DNA from: Flabesymbios commensalis
Taxonomy: Eukaryota > Annelida > Polychaeta > Terebellida > Flabelligeridae
Direction: 5' to 3'
NCBI GenBank assembly: GCA_964017125.1
Contig: OZ024905.1
Location: forward strand, 32,957,534-33,021,533
DNA: 64,000 bases
This document shows, in pieces, positions 48,640-60,800 of the stretch. The position numbers and the translations under genes are program-made. The first letter of the stretch is position 1; each line of letters opens with the position of its first letter. The notes under the pieces are model-generated. The model was given only the letters and a program-made list of their open reading frames with translations. It made no database searches and was not told where the DNA came from.

Positions 48640-51476
48640 AATCATATTACTAGAACAGGAGTACTCGAGCTCCGATGCTCGGCTTTAGTCTGTTTGAGTG
48701 CTATAGACAAAAAATCGATTGATTTATATGAAAATCTTGACGTGGTGGCTCTCACAGAAACGTGGTTGACATCCAAAGAGATATCAGCTAGCCCGCAAGG
48801 ATTCAAGCTCTTTCACCAGCCTCGTAAAGGTAAAACAGGTGGGTGTGTGACTATTATTGAATGTTACAAGTTGCATTAAACAGCTCTCACAGAAACGTGG
48901 TTGACATCCAAAGAGATATCAGCTAGCCCGCAAGGATTCAAGCTCTTTCACCAGCCTCGTAAAGGTAAGACAGGTGGGTGTGTGACTATTATTGAATGTT
49001 ACAAGTTGCAAAATGTCGCAATTTACAAGGCGCGATATGTCACCACTTTCGAGGCCATGTTCTGTAAAATAAGTTCATCTTCTTTTTGCTCACAGGTAAT
49101 CTGTTCATCATGTTTACACAGACAGCCGCGTTATCCTACATTATTTTTACCAAATTCCTGGAAAACATGTCATCTTATCCATGTGTTTATTTTGTTTTTT
49201 TGTTAATGTACATTTAGATAGTCCATCAAATCCTTTTCAGATTTGCTAACATCTTTTGGTCTGCGTCAACATGTTTATTTCCCCACCAACATTAATGGTC
49301 ACTGGCTCGATCTGTTTATCACTCGAACAGCATGTAACTTGATAAAGACTGTATCCATCTGTTGGTCTATCTGACCACATGACAGTGATAGCCGATTTTG
49401 GTGTCAGACTTGTACCTCACCCATCAAGAAGTGTTTTTCATACAGACGTGTTAAAGGCATACCTCTTACAGATTTTATTTCAGACATTAAACTTTCTACT
49501 TGAGCCATCCGAAATTAACCTGTTCTGAACTTTGTCTGCAATATAACACGGTCTTGAGATCTCTTTTAAATAAGTACGCGCCCATCAAGACTACGAAAAT
49601 TACGCCTAAACTCTCAAATCCATGTATGACAATGGAAATTCAATCGGCTAAACGCCCTCGTCAAAAGTTAGAACGAGTTTGGTAAAGGACTCGATCATGC
49701 CTAGAAAGATCGAGGTATAGAAAACAGGCATATCTTTGCAATAAAATGATGAGCGATGCTAGGTGTAGATATTATGCATATTGTATCAATGAAACCTCAG
49801 ATAATTCACGAACATTTTGGAAAACTGTAAACAATATTCTTCACACAACACAGCCTCCATCTATCCCACTTTTCTGAATTGTTTTCAAAAATGTTCAATG
49901 AAAAAATCGAGCAAATACGCATGAATTTTACCGACGCTCATAATACACCGGACATTAAAAAAACTTGCGATCTTGATCTTATCCGTACTGAATTGTTCAA
50001 ATCCTGCTAAGATGTTTTGCTGGTTCCAATCACACAAATTATTAATTTATCTTTGATTTCAGGAGTCTTTTCAGACATTTTTAAAACATCACATGCCATG
50101 CCTCTACTCAAAACGTCATCTTTATCAAACAATGACATGACAAATTACAGACCAGTGTCAAACCTAAACTTTGTAGCGAAAATTATAAAAAAGTCATAGC
50201 AAGTCATATTCGTTCACATCTTGAAAGAAACGATCTTTCCAATCAGTATCAGTCAGCATACAAAAAAATCATTCTACTGGAACTGCCTTACTAAAATTAT
50301 TTTGAATATGGACGATGGAAGTGTCACTGCCCTTATTCTTTCTGCTGCTTTCGACACTCTGGATCACAACAGTATCACCGATTTCTTGTCAACTTGGCAT
50401 AGTATTGATAGTATCGCTTTTGAGTCGTTTGTGTCTTACCTGTCAGGTCGTGAACAGAAAGTGAAACTATTGGATTGTTTATCTGGTCCAGCCGAAGTCA
50501 CATGTGGGGATAAATCCGTCCTCGGCCCATTGTAGCTTACTCTCTACACTACCCCCTTAGATATGTAATTCAGAGACACAATGTAAAACATCATCTTTAC
50601 GCCAACGATACCCAGATATATTTATCTCTTTCGCTGAAAATCCTGATATTTCTTTGCAATTTCTGATAAAATGTCTTCAGGACGTGTCTTCTTGGATGTC
50701 ATCAAGGAAATAAAAACTTAACCCTGATAAGACCGAATTTTTATTAATGGAATCTAAAGGGAAGCATGAAAAATTTCAAAAAGTTTTCCAACAAGATTGT
50801 TGGCACAGGAAGTAACTCCTCCATCTGCTAGAAATCTTGTCATAGTCTTTGACAGTGCTTTAAATTTTAAAAGTCATATATCTGGTATATCTCGCCCTTG
50901 TTACTATCATATTCTACGTGACATGAGTAGAATAAAGCGCTTTGTAACACAATCTGTCGCTAAAACAATTGTGATTTCGTTGACAGGTAGCAACGTCACT
51001 GAAAAGGAAATCCTCTTCTAAAATATCTGCACTGGTTACCTGCTCGTTACAGAATCAAATTTAAAATGAGTTTCCTGGCCTATCTACCCGTCCAGTGGAC
51101 AACCAGTATATATTCGAAACATGCTTCAGCCATCATGAAAGGTTGGAACACTTCGTTCCAGTGATCTAGATCAGCTGCATGTTCCACGGGTCAGAGCTTT
51201 GGTAGGCACAAGGGCGTTTTCTGTTGCATCACCTAGACTTTGGAATGAGCTTCCTTAAGAAATTCGCTCTGCGAAAAAAACATTAGTTTCCAGAAAAAAA
51301 TAGAAAAAACATTTTGGTCATTTTTTTCCGACTTTGTTCCTCGGTAGTCTGGTCGGCCCAGACAAGAAACGGTTTTAGGACAATGAATTCGATTACGCTT
51401 ATGTTTGTCGCGCCTCTGAGCTCGGATGACCAAGGATTTAAGCGCTGTAGAAGTCTATTATTATATTATTACACAC
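48640..51476 (+). mobile_element. L2-like LINE, plus strand, decayed
   Basis: The endonuclease N-part lies at 48722-48880 (LDVVALTETWLTS, GFKLFHQPRKGKTGG), repeated by a 135-bp tandem duplication (48883 onward). Its C-part is near 49260-49480 (HWLDLFITRTACNLI, SDH-like). A linker lies at 49500-49690. The reverse transcriptase runs from about 50050 to 50650 (MTNYRPVSNLNFVAKI, LSAAFDTLDHNS, SYLSGREQKVKL, SVLGPL, then YANDTQIYLSL where YADD is expected). Downstream blocks are LNPDKTEFLLMESKG (50720) and ARNLVIVFDSALNFKSHIS (50830). The 3' end carries a short ATT run at 51461-51476. Several frame interruptions and stops make it inactive. The motif set fits the CR1/L2/Rex1 group, with L2 most likely. 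Confidence 0.9.
48748..49018 (+). repeat. 135-bp tandem duplication inside the LINE endonuclease
   Basis: GCTCTCACAGAAACGTGG starts at 48748 and again at 48883, with near-identical sequence in between. The length is 45 codons. The join is at ...TTACAAGTTGCATTAAACA. Confidence 0.95.
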
Positions 51477-51489
51477 ATACACCTGGCAC

Positions 51490-51620
51490 AACTAAACAGC
51501 ACCATAGACATTCACCCAGAGTGCCTCAGACAACACGAGACGTTCACACAGTGTTGGTATGACGTTGGGTCAGCGTTGTAGACGAAGGACAAACATTATC
51601 CTAAGCATTAGCCTATATCA
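51490..51620. mobile_element. Diverged palindromic MITE copy
   Basis: CACACAGTGTTGGTATGACG, TTGGGTCAGCGTTGTAGACG and AACATTATCCTAAGCATTAG fit the family core. The ends are weak. Confidence 0.6.
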
Positions 51621-51844
51621 TGCTGTCACTATTTTCTGATATTATTCTTGACTCTTTAATTGCTACTTATAAATGACAATGTTTTGTCAATCAGTCTTTC
51701 CACGAATCTTTAACGAACGTCGTTACCTGTCGTATCCTTTTTCGCATACGACACATCTTCCTATTATTTAGTTTTTATTCATTTTAAAGCGTAATCGGTT
51801 TCATGAAACCAAAATCTCAACGCCATGACGAGGCCATAAAAACG

Positions 51845-52187
51845 TGCAGCCATTGTGGGCGGGGGCCCTAGGGTAGTGGTTAGCACCGCTGCCTTTCACG
51901 CCAGAGTCCGGGGTTCGGTTCCCGGTCTCGGCGGTTTGAAAGAAACAAAAATGTTTCTTCCCCATCCACGTGTGAAAGTTAGTATTGTGGGGAGCCTCCG
52001 TGACCGAGAGGTAGCGTGCTCGGCCTCAGACCGCCAGGGCTCGAATTTCGAATCCTGTGTCTGGAGGACAGTGTCATCTCAATCATCTCACCACCCTCAG
52101 GAGGTTCTCCTGGCCCAGTTTAGCCTATATGTGCACAAAGGTGGCCTAAAGCCCGATTCATTTCATTTCATTTTTTGCAGCCATTGT
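51845..52187 (+). mobile_element. Full-length SINE with 12-bp target duplication
   Basis: The SINE body is 51857-52175, with perfect duplications TGCAGCCATTGT at 51845-51856 and 52176-52187. It contains both tRNA-like modules and the simple ATTTC tail, and it lacks the Meta-type tail segment seen at 43222-43310. This copy preserves GGGGGCCCTAGGGTAGTGG without interruption and serves as the empty-site reference for E1. Confidence 0.95.
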
Positions 52188-52946
52188 TTTGTAAAATAGA
52201 CTGTAATCTCTCTATACGCATGTGTGTAGGTCAAAATCACCATTGGCTATTACAACTAGGCCATTTACAGATAGCGCTCTCTAGTGTTCGTATTACAACG
52301 ATTTTTTTTTTCGATACAGTGGACAAAATATCTGGATCCCTAGCGACGTAATCAGGGAACGTACTAATAAGAAAGGGGGTGAACAAACTACAACCATACC
52401 TGTAATCTATCAAAGATTGTGTTTGGCGACATGTAGAAAATGTAGATCACCCTCATTCAGTTGTATTAATAATAAGGTTCATCTATTGTTGCTATGACCT
52501 AATATGTAGACTTAGTAGTCGTCGTCAACCTTTCGACACGCTATTATTGCAATCACAAGAAAATTTGTACCACCAAAAAAAGAAAAAAAGTACAATTTAA
52601 TTGTTTATGTGAAATATGATATGAAAAATTATATTATTTAAAAAGTACGATGGTGGTTGACCCATTCTTGAGTCAAATTGTAGAGGAATTGGTCAAATCT
52701 TCAAGTAAAACATATGGTATTTACCATGGAAGAGCAGAAACAAATAGAGGCGAGGACAGTAATTGTTATGGGGCGTGTTGATGCACACACAGCGAAAGAG
52801 CGCACGTGATTAATATTTTGCTCAATTTCTGCCTATTATTATGTTTTATTCCGAGAAGTTCATGTGGAGTTGACCTTATAAGATTATTCCTTGGAAATCT
52901 GCTGCGGTATACACCCACTTGGAATTTAGAAAGTATTCCCAAAGTA
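52188..52946. other. AT-rich sequence, no gene seen
   Basis: No recognisable coding or repeat content. Confidence 0.55.
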
Positions 52947-53057
52947 TCCCAGCTAACACGGGACATTAAAACAATGTTTGTCTAATGTTGGGCCACCGTC
53001 TACGACGCTGGCCCAACATTAGAAAAACATTGTTTCAATGTCCCGTGTTAGCTGGGA
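52947..53057. mobile_element. Palindromic MITE, best-preserved copy, TA duplication
   Basis: 111 bp, flanked by TA at 52945-52946 and 53058-53059. The ends TCCCAGCTAACACGGGACAT and ATGTCCCGTGTTAGCTGGGA are perfect inverted repeats. The inner arms (CAATGTTTGTCTAATGTTGG and complement) pair almost completely around CGTCTACGACG. The TA duplication points to the Tc1/mariner group. Confidence 0.92.
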
Positions 53058-53487
53058 TATTGCTGCAGATATATTTATTCAAATGGTGATCAACGCCGAG
53101 AACATATATTACCTGCTACTACAGAAATGTATATTTTACTTTTATCTCACAACCTGATAACAAGATGTATGGCAATGTAATACTTTCAGAATTTCCTGTA
53201 GGCCTACTTCGTGGATACATTTGAGATCCTAGCCTGAACACTGGCCCGAAAAAGGCCAGAAACTCTGATTCGTGGGTTGTCAGTGGTCAGCCTCACTTTG
53301 GCTTAGTTTGGAAACTATGACTCCTATTGGCGGGTTGGAATTCAATTACCCCGATCTACTTATTCACAACATTCAGTACGAACCGGAAATACGTAAAGAG
53401 GTCAACAAGAGAGAATTGCCGCTGGTGAACGGAGACCAGTTTCTGATATTTGTCAGGGATATATTGAGATCCCTGCTTTGACTCAGA
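53058..53487. other. No gene seen; 69-residue frame of uncertain status
   Basis: The plus frame 53272-53481 has a somewhat protein-like C-half (LEFNYPDLLIHNIQYEPEIR), but a frame on the other strand overlaps it and I recognise no family. Confidence 0.4.
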
Positions 53488-53632
53488 AGGGTCCGTTTTA
53501 CTAACGTCTTTTTACCAAGAACTCGAAAATAAGAAACAATAGTACGAGTGGGTCGGACAGACAATGAGCGCTCCCACCCAATCGTTGGCAATTTTGTAAT
53601 TGCGAGAAAAAATGCTTTAGTAAAACGCGCTC
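53488..53632. mobile_element. Probable MITE of about 145 bp
   Basis: CCGTTTTACTAACGTCTTTT at the left and AAAAAATGCTTTAGTAAAACG at the right are imperfect inverted repeats. No target duplication was defined. Confidence 0.5.
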
Positions 53633-54745
53633 CTGGATTTGAGTGTAGCGGCTCAGGACCCCTTGCCGAGGATACTTACCCTCATCAACGTGTCAAAGTG
53701 AATAACAGCATGAGGCATTTTGTCAGCCATTTTGTATTTAAGGGGCGTGCACGATAAAGAAATACCACTTCACATAATCTGCAACGACAAAAATAAACAA
53801 ATCACAAAGCATTTGCTTGAAGTGAAGATGATACATATAATATAAATACTATATTATGTTTTAAGATATGTCAAAATTATTCATTAAAATAACAGAAGTC
53901 AAGAGTGTATCAAATGTATACTTATCTAATGTTTTTTTCTTAGATGCAGGAGATGCAGTTAAAAACTGTAAAAAAACAGAAAAACATCAGTGAATATTAA
54001 CTGGTAACCAAACAAGTTCTATTAAGTTTAACGTTACACCAACTGTTACTTTGTCAAAAATAATGTACTTTAGGATAACAAATTATTTCAAATATAATCA
54101 ATCAAATCAGTTCAGCATTTTACTCGATCATAGAACACACAACACATGGAACATTTTATGAAAAGCTTCTATTCATGCACATTCCTATAATCAATACTAT
54201 TATTTACATACTAAAACAGACAAATAACTCCGCTTTAAATTTACAAAAAATATTCAACTTAAAAAAAACGTAGAACAACTTTACACACTATAATATATTT
54301 ATTTCAATACTATATATATAGTTAACAAATTAAACTTGGAATTGTATTATGATTTTTGTTTAATTACGAAATTTATGATAATTCTGATGGGACCTACACA
54401 ATGTTATACAGTGGCACAAGAGCAAAGCTACTTAAAATAATGTAAAGGAATTTAAACTCCTTGGGCTGACAGGAAATTGCACAATGTAATTACAAATATG
54501 TCTACGTGATAAAATGTATTGGCCATTTGCCTAAAGACAGAACCACATATGATACCTCTTGAAATAAAACAAAACTCTTGAGATAAACCTATTTGAATAA
54601 ACATTTTTATACAAATCTGACTTCTTTCAAATAACTTTTTTTTAATGTGACAATACAGTCTGGTGTGTGGACACTTGATACTGAGCAAAGCTGGACATAT
54701 ATTCATTACAAAATAGATAATACCCTGTAGCTCATTCGCTCGTTG
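53633..54745. other. AT-rich sequence, no gene seen
   Basis: No recognisable coding or repeat content. The sequence up to the E2 target duplication (54746-54748, GTA) is very AT-rich. Confidence 0.55.
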
Positions 54746-54748
54746 GTA

Positions 54749-54920
54749 TAGTAGGGGAGCTTAACCTAAAAAAATGGTCGAATCGTTCACTTCATTGCAA
54801 AAGTCTGAAATTTATGTCACAGGCTGACATGACCCAGACATTTCAGAATCTGCCGACAGACAAGTGAAATGTGCCCCCTAGTGGCCATATTGGACGATTC
54901 AAAATGGCCGCCACTAAAAA
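54749..54920. repeat. Left terminal inverted repeat of E2
   Basis: Pairs with 58725-58894 through TCGTTCACTT, TTGCAAAAGTCTGAA, AGCTGACATG-like, TTTCAGAATCTG and GACAGACAAG. The paired motif GTGGCCATATTGG / CAAAATGGCCGCC lies at 54881-54912. Confidence 0.88.
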
Positions 54921-56010
54921 CCTTGCGCAATTATGATGCCATTTTCAATCTAAAATGACAAAATCAAGGTCATATGACGACATAAGTGTAAAAATTTAAA
55001 ATTGCTTATGTTCTCCGCAAATTTTAAAGCGCTCCAAAAAACATTAATTTTTTTTCTAACATAGGTCTTTAATTATTTTAATTCTGAATATCAATTATTT
55101 TAGAATTGGTCTTCAAGGGTGATAAACACGTTAACGCAGTAAAAGAAATTCCAAAACTTCAAGAGACATGTCGCATCATTACATTAATATGTAATACTAA
55201 AACAGTAAGAATGGATGATTGACTCCACAACCATTTATCTGAATATTTTTGCACATTTAAAATTAATTCTGTCAACTCTGCACACGAATTGCAAACCAGT
55301 GCAACAAGAATATACACATGCTCTCAATTGGCAGCAATGACTAATATTACTGTCACTATTATTAGCCCTTTTCAAATAACCAGATGAAGTATCACAAAGT
55401 ACAAAGCTTGACATGATTAAAAAGCCACTAAATTCAAGTTTTTTTTTTCATGCACAATTGACAAAGGCAATGCAGTAACAAAAAGAATAGATAATATGCA
55501 GTACCTTCTGAAAATTGAACTGTCTGTATAAATCGTATGTCATGGAATTAATACGAAATAATAAAAGCAAATGAAAAACTAATAATATTTCATGACCAAA
55601 TAAAATTGGACATGTTTTCAGTGCAAATCATGTGTTTAGTTACTGGTCAGCAGTTTCGTTATTCACACAACCTCCCACACATTTGCATAATTATGGAGGT
55701 GCACCGTAAACCCGGCTTACTAGCATCAGCTAGTTTCGTCCTGAATGACAATCACCTGTTTCCATCACATTCCTATCCCCAATTGGAAAAGTCTGGTACC
55801 ACCTGATGGCACGATTGCCTGCTTCCACATATAAGAAGCATGTAGGAATGATCTTTTGACGTGCTCAAACAGAGCTGCATGTGTAAGGTATGTTCTCAAG
55901 GGAGCGTGAGGTCTATGTGTTGCTGTCTTGCTTCTTTAACAGATGAAACAATACAACTCTTACTATGCATATAACATGTATAAGCACACAGAAACAAATC
56001 GCTTCATGTT

Positions 56011-56038
56011 GACAGACAGACAGACAGACAGACAGACT
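56011..56038. repeat. (GACA)7 microsatellite
   Basis: Pure tetranucleotide run beside the SINE insertion. Confidence 0.95.
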
Positions 56039-56104
56039 TGAAAGACCTAGGTTTGTCTAGAGTGCAAATAAATTTGGTCATTTAATGTATCTGAAAATCC
56101 AGTG

Positions 56105-56400
56105 GTTATAAAGCGGTCTCCTTGAAATGTCGGGAGATCGCGGGGTCGTCCCCCGCTCTGGCATTCAGGTTTCAGAGAAACAAATCTTTCTTTCTCACTC
56201 ACTCGTAAAGATCACTCGTAAGTATTGTGTGGAGCAATGGAGCCTCCATGACTGAGAGCTAACGTACTCGGCCTCAGACCGCAAGGGGTCAAATTTCGAA
56301 TCCTATGTCTGGAGGGCAGTGTGATCTTATTCATCTCATCATTCGCAGAGGGGGTTATTTGGCTCTTCAGATAGGGCACTAGATGCATGTGTATGCAATC
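56105..56400 (+). mobile_element. Old, diverged SINE copy in E2
   Basis: AGTGGTTATAAAGCGGTCTC, GGTCGTCCCCCGCTC, GGAGCCTCCATGACTGAGAG, CTCGGCCTCAGACCGC, TCAAATTTCGAATCC and GTCTGGAGGGCAGTGTGAT align along the SINE. It is much more diverged than the other full copies. Confidence 0.85.
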
Positions 56401-58212
56401 ATTAAATGTTGCTGCACGACCTGAACATACGTTGTGAATTAAAGCAGCAACATTGAGAACATACCAAGATCAGCAAGGAATTGTGAAAAAATATGACATA
56501 TTTCCATTATTTCGGGACTGGTGAGGCATGAACATAAGAAGTGGAGCATTTTGCCTCATTATTCCTATATTCTTGGAATTGTGCTTGGTAGATTATTTCA
56601 TGCACACACTATTCATGCAGATCACGTCCAATCTCTTTGACTGTAACTTCATGCTCCCATTACATCACCAGTGTCAATTACTACTTGGACAGCATCTAAG
56701 AATAGACTTGCCCGATCTATGAGTACTCTCATGTAACTTGCGACGTCAATGACAAAGTGTCGTTCTAGAGCTTATAGAGATTCTTTGTGATGTACATCTG
56801 ATGAGTTGCGATGGTTTTGTACACTTTCAAATTCATTAATGAATGTCAGAAAATCAGGTGCAGCTAGCATGTACAATGCAATAGAATCAGTATCGTCATA
56901 CAGATCTAATATGCAACCACCACCAGCTTGTACTACTGATTGCTATGTTCATGAGACTGATCCATCAAATAAAATTTAAAAATAGACCGTTGAACAACGA
57001 AAATATCAGAATGTACGAAAAAACACATCACTAAATCACAAACACAAACTAAGCTCGGTAACCATCTGGAAATTCATCCAAGGCATTGAGCTCAAACTCA
57101 CCATCTCTCAGAGAGTGCACAAACGACAAATGAAAATTTCCACCTCGATAATAAGTGAACAGTGCTTACGCATATGTCCCTCCGTCTACTGCTTGTCAAA
57201 TCATTCTTCAAATGAGTCTGTATTACTATAGGTATGCTCCTTGCTGAAGGAGATAGAGGGCCACCAATGAAACTTGATGATCATACCGAGTGCGCTTAAT
57301 ATGGTAGTAGTAGTAGTAAATCGGTGCTTTACGTCACTTTTCGGCACAAAAGGTCTTTTAGGTGACATTATAATACGATAAAAACGTTGTAGTCAATTGA
57401 TGAGATGAATGATGTACAGATGATGATGTGAGGGTGGGGGTGATAGGGCATGGTGGGTTATTGAGAGCGTTTTCCTTGGTTTGATATGGTGGTCATCCAG
57501 CGTTGATATAGCTCTGCCAGAGGTGAACACACCAGCCTCAGACATCACCCACTCCCCATCCAGAGCCACAGATAAAATGAGCTTTATCTTCAATATGAAG
57601 TACGCCTATCAAAATTACGTACTTGACGTCACCAAGGATTGACGGAAATTGCTGGAAAGGATTTGTCAGGAAATAGAGGTAAAATGTCAATTTCTGCTCG
57701 AGGTGTGTTGGAGCTTTATTCTTTCATCCGAGAATGATAACCTGACCAGGTTGTCATAACGTCGCAATCAATCTCTTCTTTAGTTAGGAGTTCACAAATG
57801 TGCTTTATCCAAACTGTTTCTCTTATCTCAGACCAGGGATCCTATAATATGAAGGCCTTCCCACATTACCATCCTCAATTTTTGGCATAAACAAATCCAT
57901 GCGGCTGAGATTAACATGAGGGGGTACAATGACGGGGGTTTATCATACGATACACTGAGGCCAAGGAGGTGAATGTGCCAATAAGGACTGGTGTTTGAGA
58001 CGAGTATTATTGTGTAATTCAATACATATGTAAGCCTACAGTGGTTGGGAAGTTTCAGGCTCTCTACTGTGGCGTATTTGGACAGTGGACTGAAAAGGAG
58101 AGTCATATTTATTTGTATTTTCTATCATCACCTGACCAACAACACACGCTACTGAAGATCTCTGACTCATAACATTATCAAAGTTATAAAATTATTTAAA
58201 GACTACGGATTT

Positions 58213-58815
58213 ATTCAGCTTTTTAAACATCGATCTATGAGAAAAACAGTAACATGCAAATTTTAAATGATTTTGACCTTGGTGTTGTTATTTCACCTTG
58301 ACATTTCAACTTTTGATCGAAAATGACGTCATAATAGCATCCTCGACCCCAAATACCCCAGAAAAAAGGTATTACATGTAGTTCTCTGATGATTAGTTAA
58401 AAAGTTAGCATGAGTAATCCATTACAGCGGCGGCCATTTTGAAATTGCCCAATATGGCCGATAGAGGAAAAAAATCGCTTGTCTGTCGGCAGATTCTGAA
58501 ATTTCAGGATTTTGAAATATACGAATCTATTCAGCTTTTTAAACATCGACCAATGAGAAAAACAGTACTAGGCAAATTCTAAACGATTTTGACCTTGATG
58601 TTGTTATTTGACCTTGACATTTTGATGAAAACTGATGTCATTCTCGTCATCCCCGACCTCAAATACCCGAGAGAAGAGGTATTACATGTGATTCTGTGAT
58701 GACTAGTTAAAAAGTTAGCATGTGTAATGCATTGCAGTTGCGGCCATTTTGAAATTGCCCAATATGGCCGCTAGAGGAAAAATATCGCTTGTCTGTCGAC
58801 AGATTCTGAAATAGC
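58213..58815. repeat. 317-bp tandem duplication at the inner right end of E2
   Basis: TTCAGCTTTTTAAACATCGA occurs at 58213 and 58530. Each copy runs through GGCCATTTTGAAATTGCCCA, ATATGGCCG and TCGCTTGTCTGTCG. The subterminal paired motif is therefore present twice on this side (about 58427-58462 and 58739-58774). Confidence 0.93.
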
Positions 58816-58894
58816 CAGGGCATGTCAGCTTAAAACAAAAAATTCAGACTTTTGCAACGAAGTGAACGATTATTTGATTAAGCCCCCCCTACTA
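58725..58894. repeat. Right terminal inverted repeat of E2
   Basis: Partner of 54749-54920, ending AGCCCCCCCTACTA before the GTA target duplication. Confidence 0.88.
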
Positions 58895-59637
58895 GTAGGA
58901 GCCCAAAGAAAATCATCCGTAGCCTATACCTATACAAAGTAAAGGATTATGTAATTAATGTTTTTAAACCAACATACACCATTTATTTAACGTGCACTAT
59001 TTACCTGCGTCACATCGAGGTAATATTAAGCATTGCAGTATTAAGTGGATCCAATTTGATTGAAAAATATTTGAAATTATTTATATATCTTCAACAATTA
59101 TTATATTAAAGGTAAAAAATACTACTCCCAATATTCAGGGTTGGGGTCGATAACAATGGTTATTACGATTGATTTATTTTATAGATTACGATTACACTTC
59201 CCTGTCATGAGAAAATGTCGATTACAATAACATGTCATAAAAAAGTCTTAATTACTTTCTATTTTTGCGCTTATGATTACGATTGCGATTGCTTTAACAA
59301 TATTCGTGATAACAGGTCGTAAATATTTTTTTTTTCTATTGAACAAATATATAGGACTTTTTTAGCATGAATATTTAGAATGATAACAAAAACGATTGAT
59401 AAAAAATATTAGTCTTAATTGATTAATTCTAATTAATTATTGATGAAAGTCAGTTAAACAAATTGTATTGTTTATTACCGATATATCTATTTCTGAAAAG
59501 GGTAATTATCACATCATTGCAAACAGCTAGACATTGGGGGACGTGTTTCTACTGCTAAAGTCTCATAGAACCTTTGTTTTCAAAGAGTATTTAACACTTT
59601 TAAACAAATCATTTAAATATTTCGCAAATTTGTGTCC

Positions 59638-59750
59638 TAGCGGTCTGAGGTCGAGCACGCTACCTCTCGTACACATAGCCTCTCTACAATATTCAATGTT
59701 TACGAATTAGCAGGGAAGAACAATTTAGCTTCTTTGATAATTGAATGTGG
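59638..59750 (-). mobile_element. SINE fragment inside the hAT-like element
   Basis: GCGGTCTGAGG, CGAGCACGCTACCTCTCG and AGGGAAGAACAATTTAGCTT correspond to the reverse strand of the SINE second module and linker. Strongly diverged at the edges. Confidence 0.75.
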
Positions 59751-60274
59751 CGTTTTCGGGTCCATGGATTAAAATAAACACTGTTAGTATTATGATTCGA
59801 AGGGTTTATCCAATCGTTCAAGACTATGGGAATTAATCTCACATTTAAACGGATGTTTGTTGAATGGAACAAGTGATATTTACACCAGGCCGACGTGTTG
59901 AAAGCAGCTGTATTTAAGGTGATCCGCCGGTGGAAGCGGGGGTGGAGTTGGGGCGATGCTAATAGTGGATGGTCAAGGTGGGCGTATGTAGCAGTTCTCC
60001 TTTGTAGACCATGGATGATGAAGCAATAATTGTCATGTACGCTTTTCTGTCGGCGACCAAGTATTCTCGTCTCTGAGGAAATATACCGTAACACCATTGT
60101 TTTCTAAAATGTATTGATTTTTCGTCCCACATTAAATTTCGCCATCATTGATGGTTGTAACTTCTACTAAAATACCGTTCGAGCACGCAAACACCCATGG
60201 GCTGATGCGGTGACTCAAAATGTCCACAAATCAGACACAACTCTTTCCAATACTATTATAATAGAAGAGCAATG

Positions 60275-60800
60275 ATAAAATCAAGATGGCCGCTCTAGCC
60301 TCGGTTTGGATCGCACATGAAAACGGACAATGCCAATAGACCTCGAGAAACTATATATGCCAGGTTTCAAGGCATTTAACTGAAAATAAGAACGATTTAA
60401 TAAAATAATTTGATAAACCAAAATGGCCGCCGTAGCCTCGTTTTCGGTCTCATATGAAAACGGACAATGGTAATAGACTCGCAGACCCTGGAAACTTATA
60501 GGCCTATATACTAGGTTTCAAGGGGATTCTGAAAAATAAATCCTCCCCCCCAAAAAAAAAATCGCCAGAAAGCGGCCATTTTCATTATCGGTGAAAATTT
60601 TATCAGGTCATCTCCATACTCATGGGTAACTTCACATAAAAAATTGGAGAGATCGAATAATTATTTTTGAAGTTAAAATCAAGATAGCTGCCATAGCCTC
60701 GTTTTCGGTCGCACACAAAAATGAACAATGCAACTAGACTCGCAGACCCCGAAAACCTATATACCAGGTTTCAAGGGAACTCTGAAATAAAAAATTTAAG
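60275..60800. repeat. Three diverged tandem repeats in the hAT-like element
   Basis: AAATCAAGATGGCCGC-like, CTAGCCTCGTTTTCGGTC, GAAAACGGACAATG, AGACTCGCAGACCC and TATACCAGGTTTCAAGG recur near 60280, 60420 and 60680. Confidence 0.85.

Larger units (their letters stand above)
55600..58110 (-). pseudogene. Relic of the multi-copy transposon gene in E2
   Basis: Minus-strand pieces appear in family order. LHIEDKAHFICGSGWG and SEAGVFTSGRAISTLDDHHI lie at about 57480-57630. DQSHEHSNQ, DDTDSIALYMLAAPDFLTFI and HFVIDVASYMRVLIDRASLF lie at about 56700-56960. A cysteine-rich end similar to that in E1 (GLRCTS, LCKCVGGCVNNE) lies at about 55640-55740. In relatives these correspond to LHIEM..., TSGRA..L..HHIKRTRYAHQVS and IDHAHEQ.N blocks. 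Upstream, 57828-58106 has possible but weak N-terminal similarity. The gene is heavily decayed, with a large middle part missing and a SINE inserted. No activity is possible. Confidence 0.72.
54749..58894 (-). mobile_element. Long-TIR DNA transposon E2 with 3-bp target duplication
   Basis: A 4146-bp element. The ends are TAGTAGGGGAGCTTAACC (left) and TAGTAGGGGGGGCTTAATC (right, read inward). It is flanked by GTA at 54746-54748 and 58895-58897. The inverted repeats are recognisable for about 170 bp. The right side has an extra 317-bp tandem duplication of its inner part (58213 and 58530). The tips and the subterminal paired motif match E1 in sequence and position. The interior carries a minus-strand relic of the same gene family as E1, covering a more N-terminal portion plus the cysteine-rich end, and a SINE insertion. 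It is older or more decayed than E1, judging from its TIR divergence. Confidence 0.88.

Noticed and set aside
53272-53591. Overlapping frames on both strands that look weakly protein-like
   Set aside because: No recognisable family. The minus frame runs into MITE sequence.
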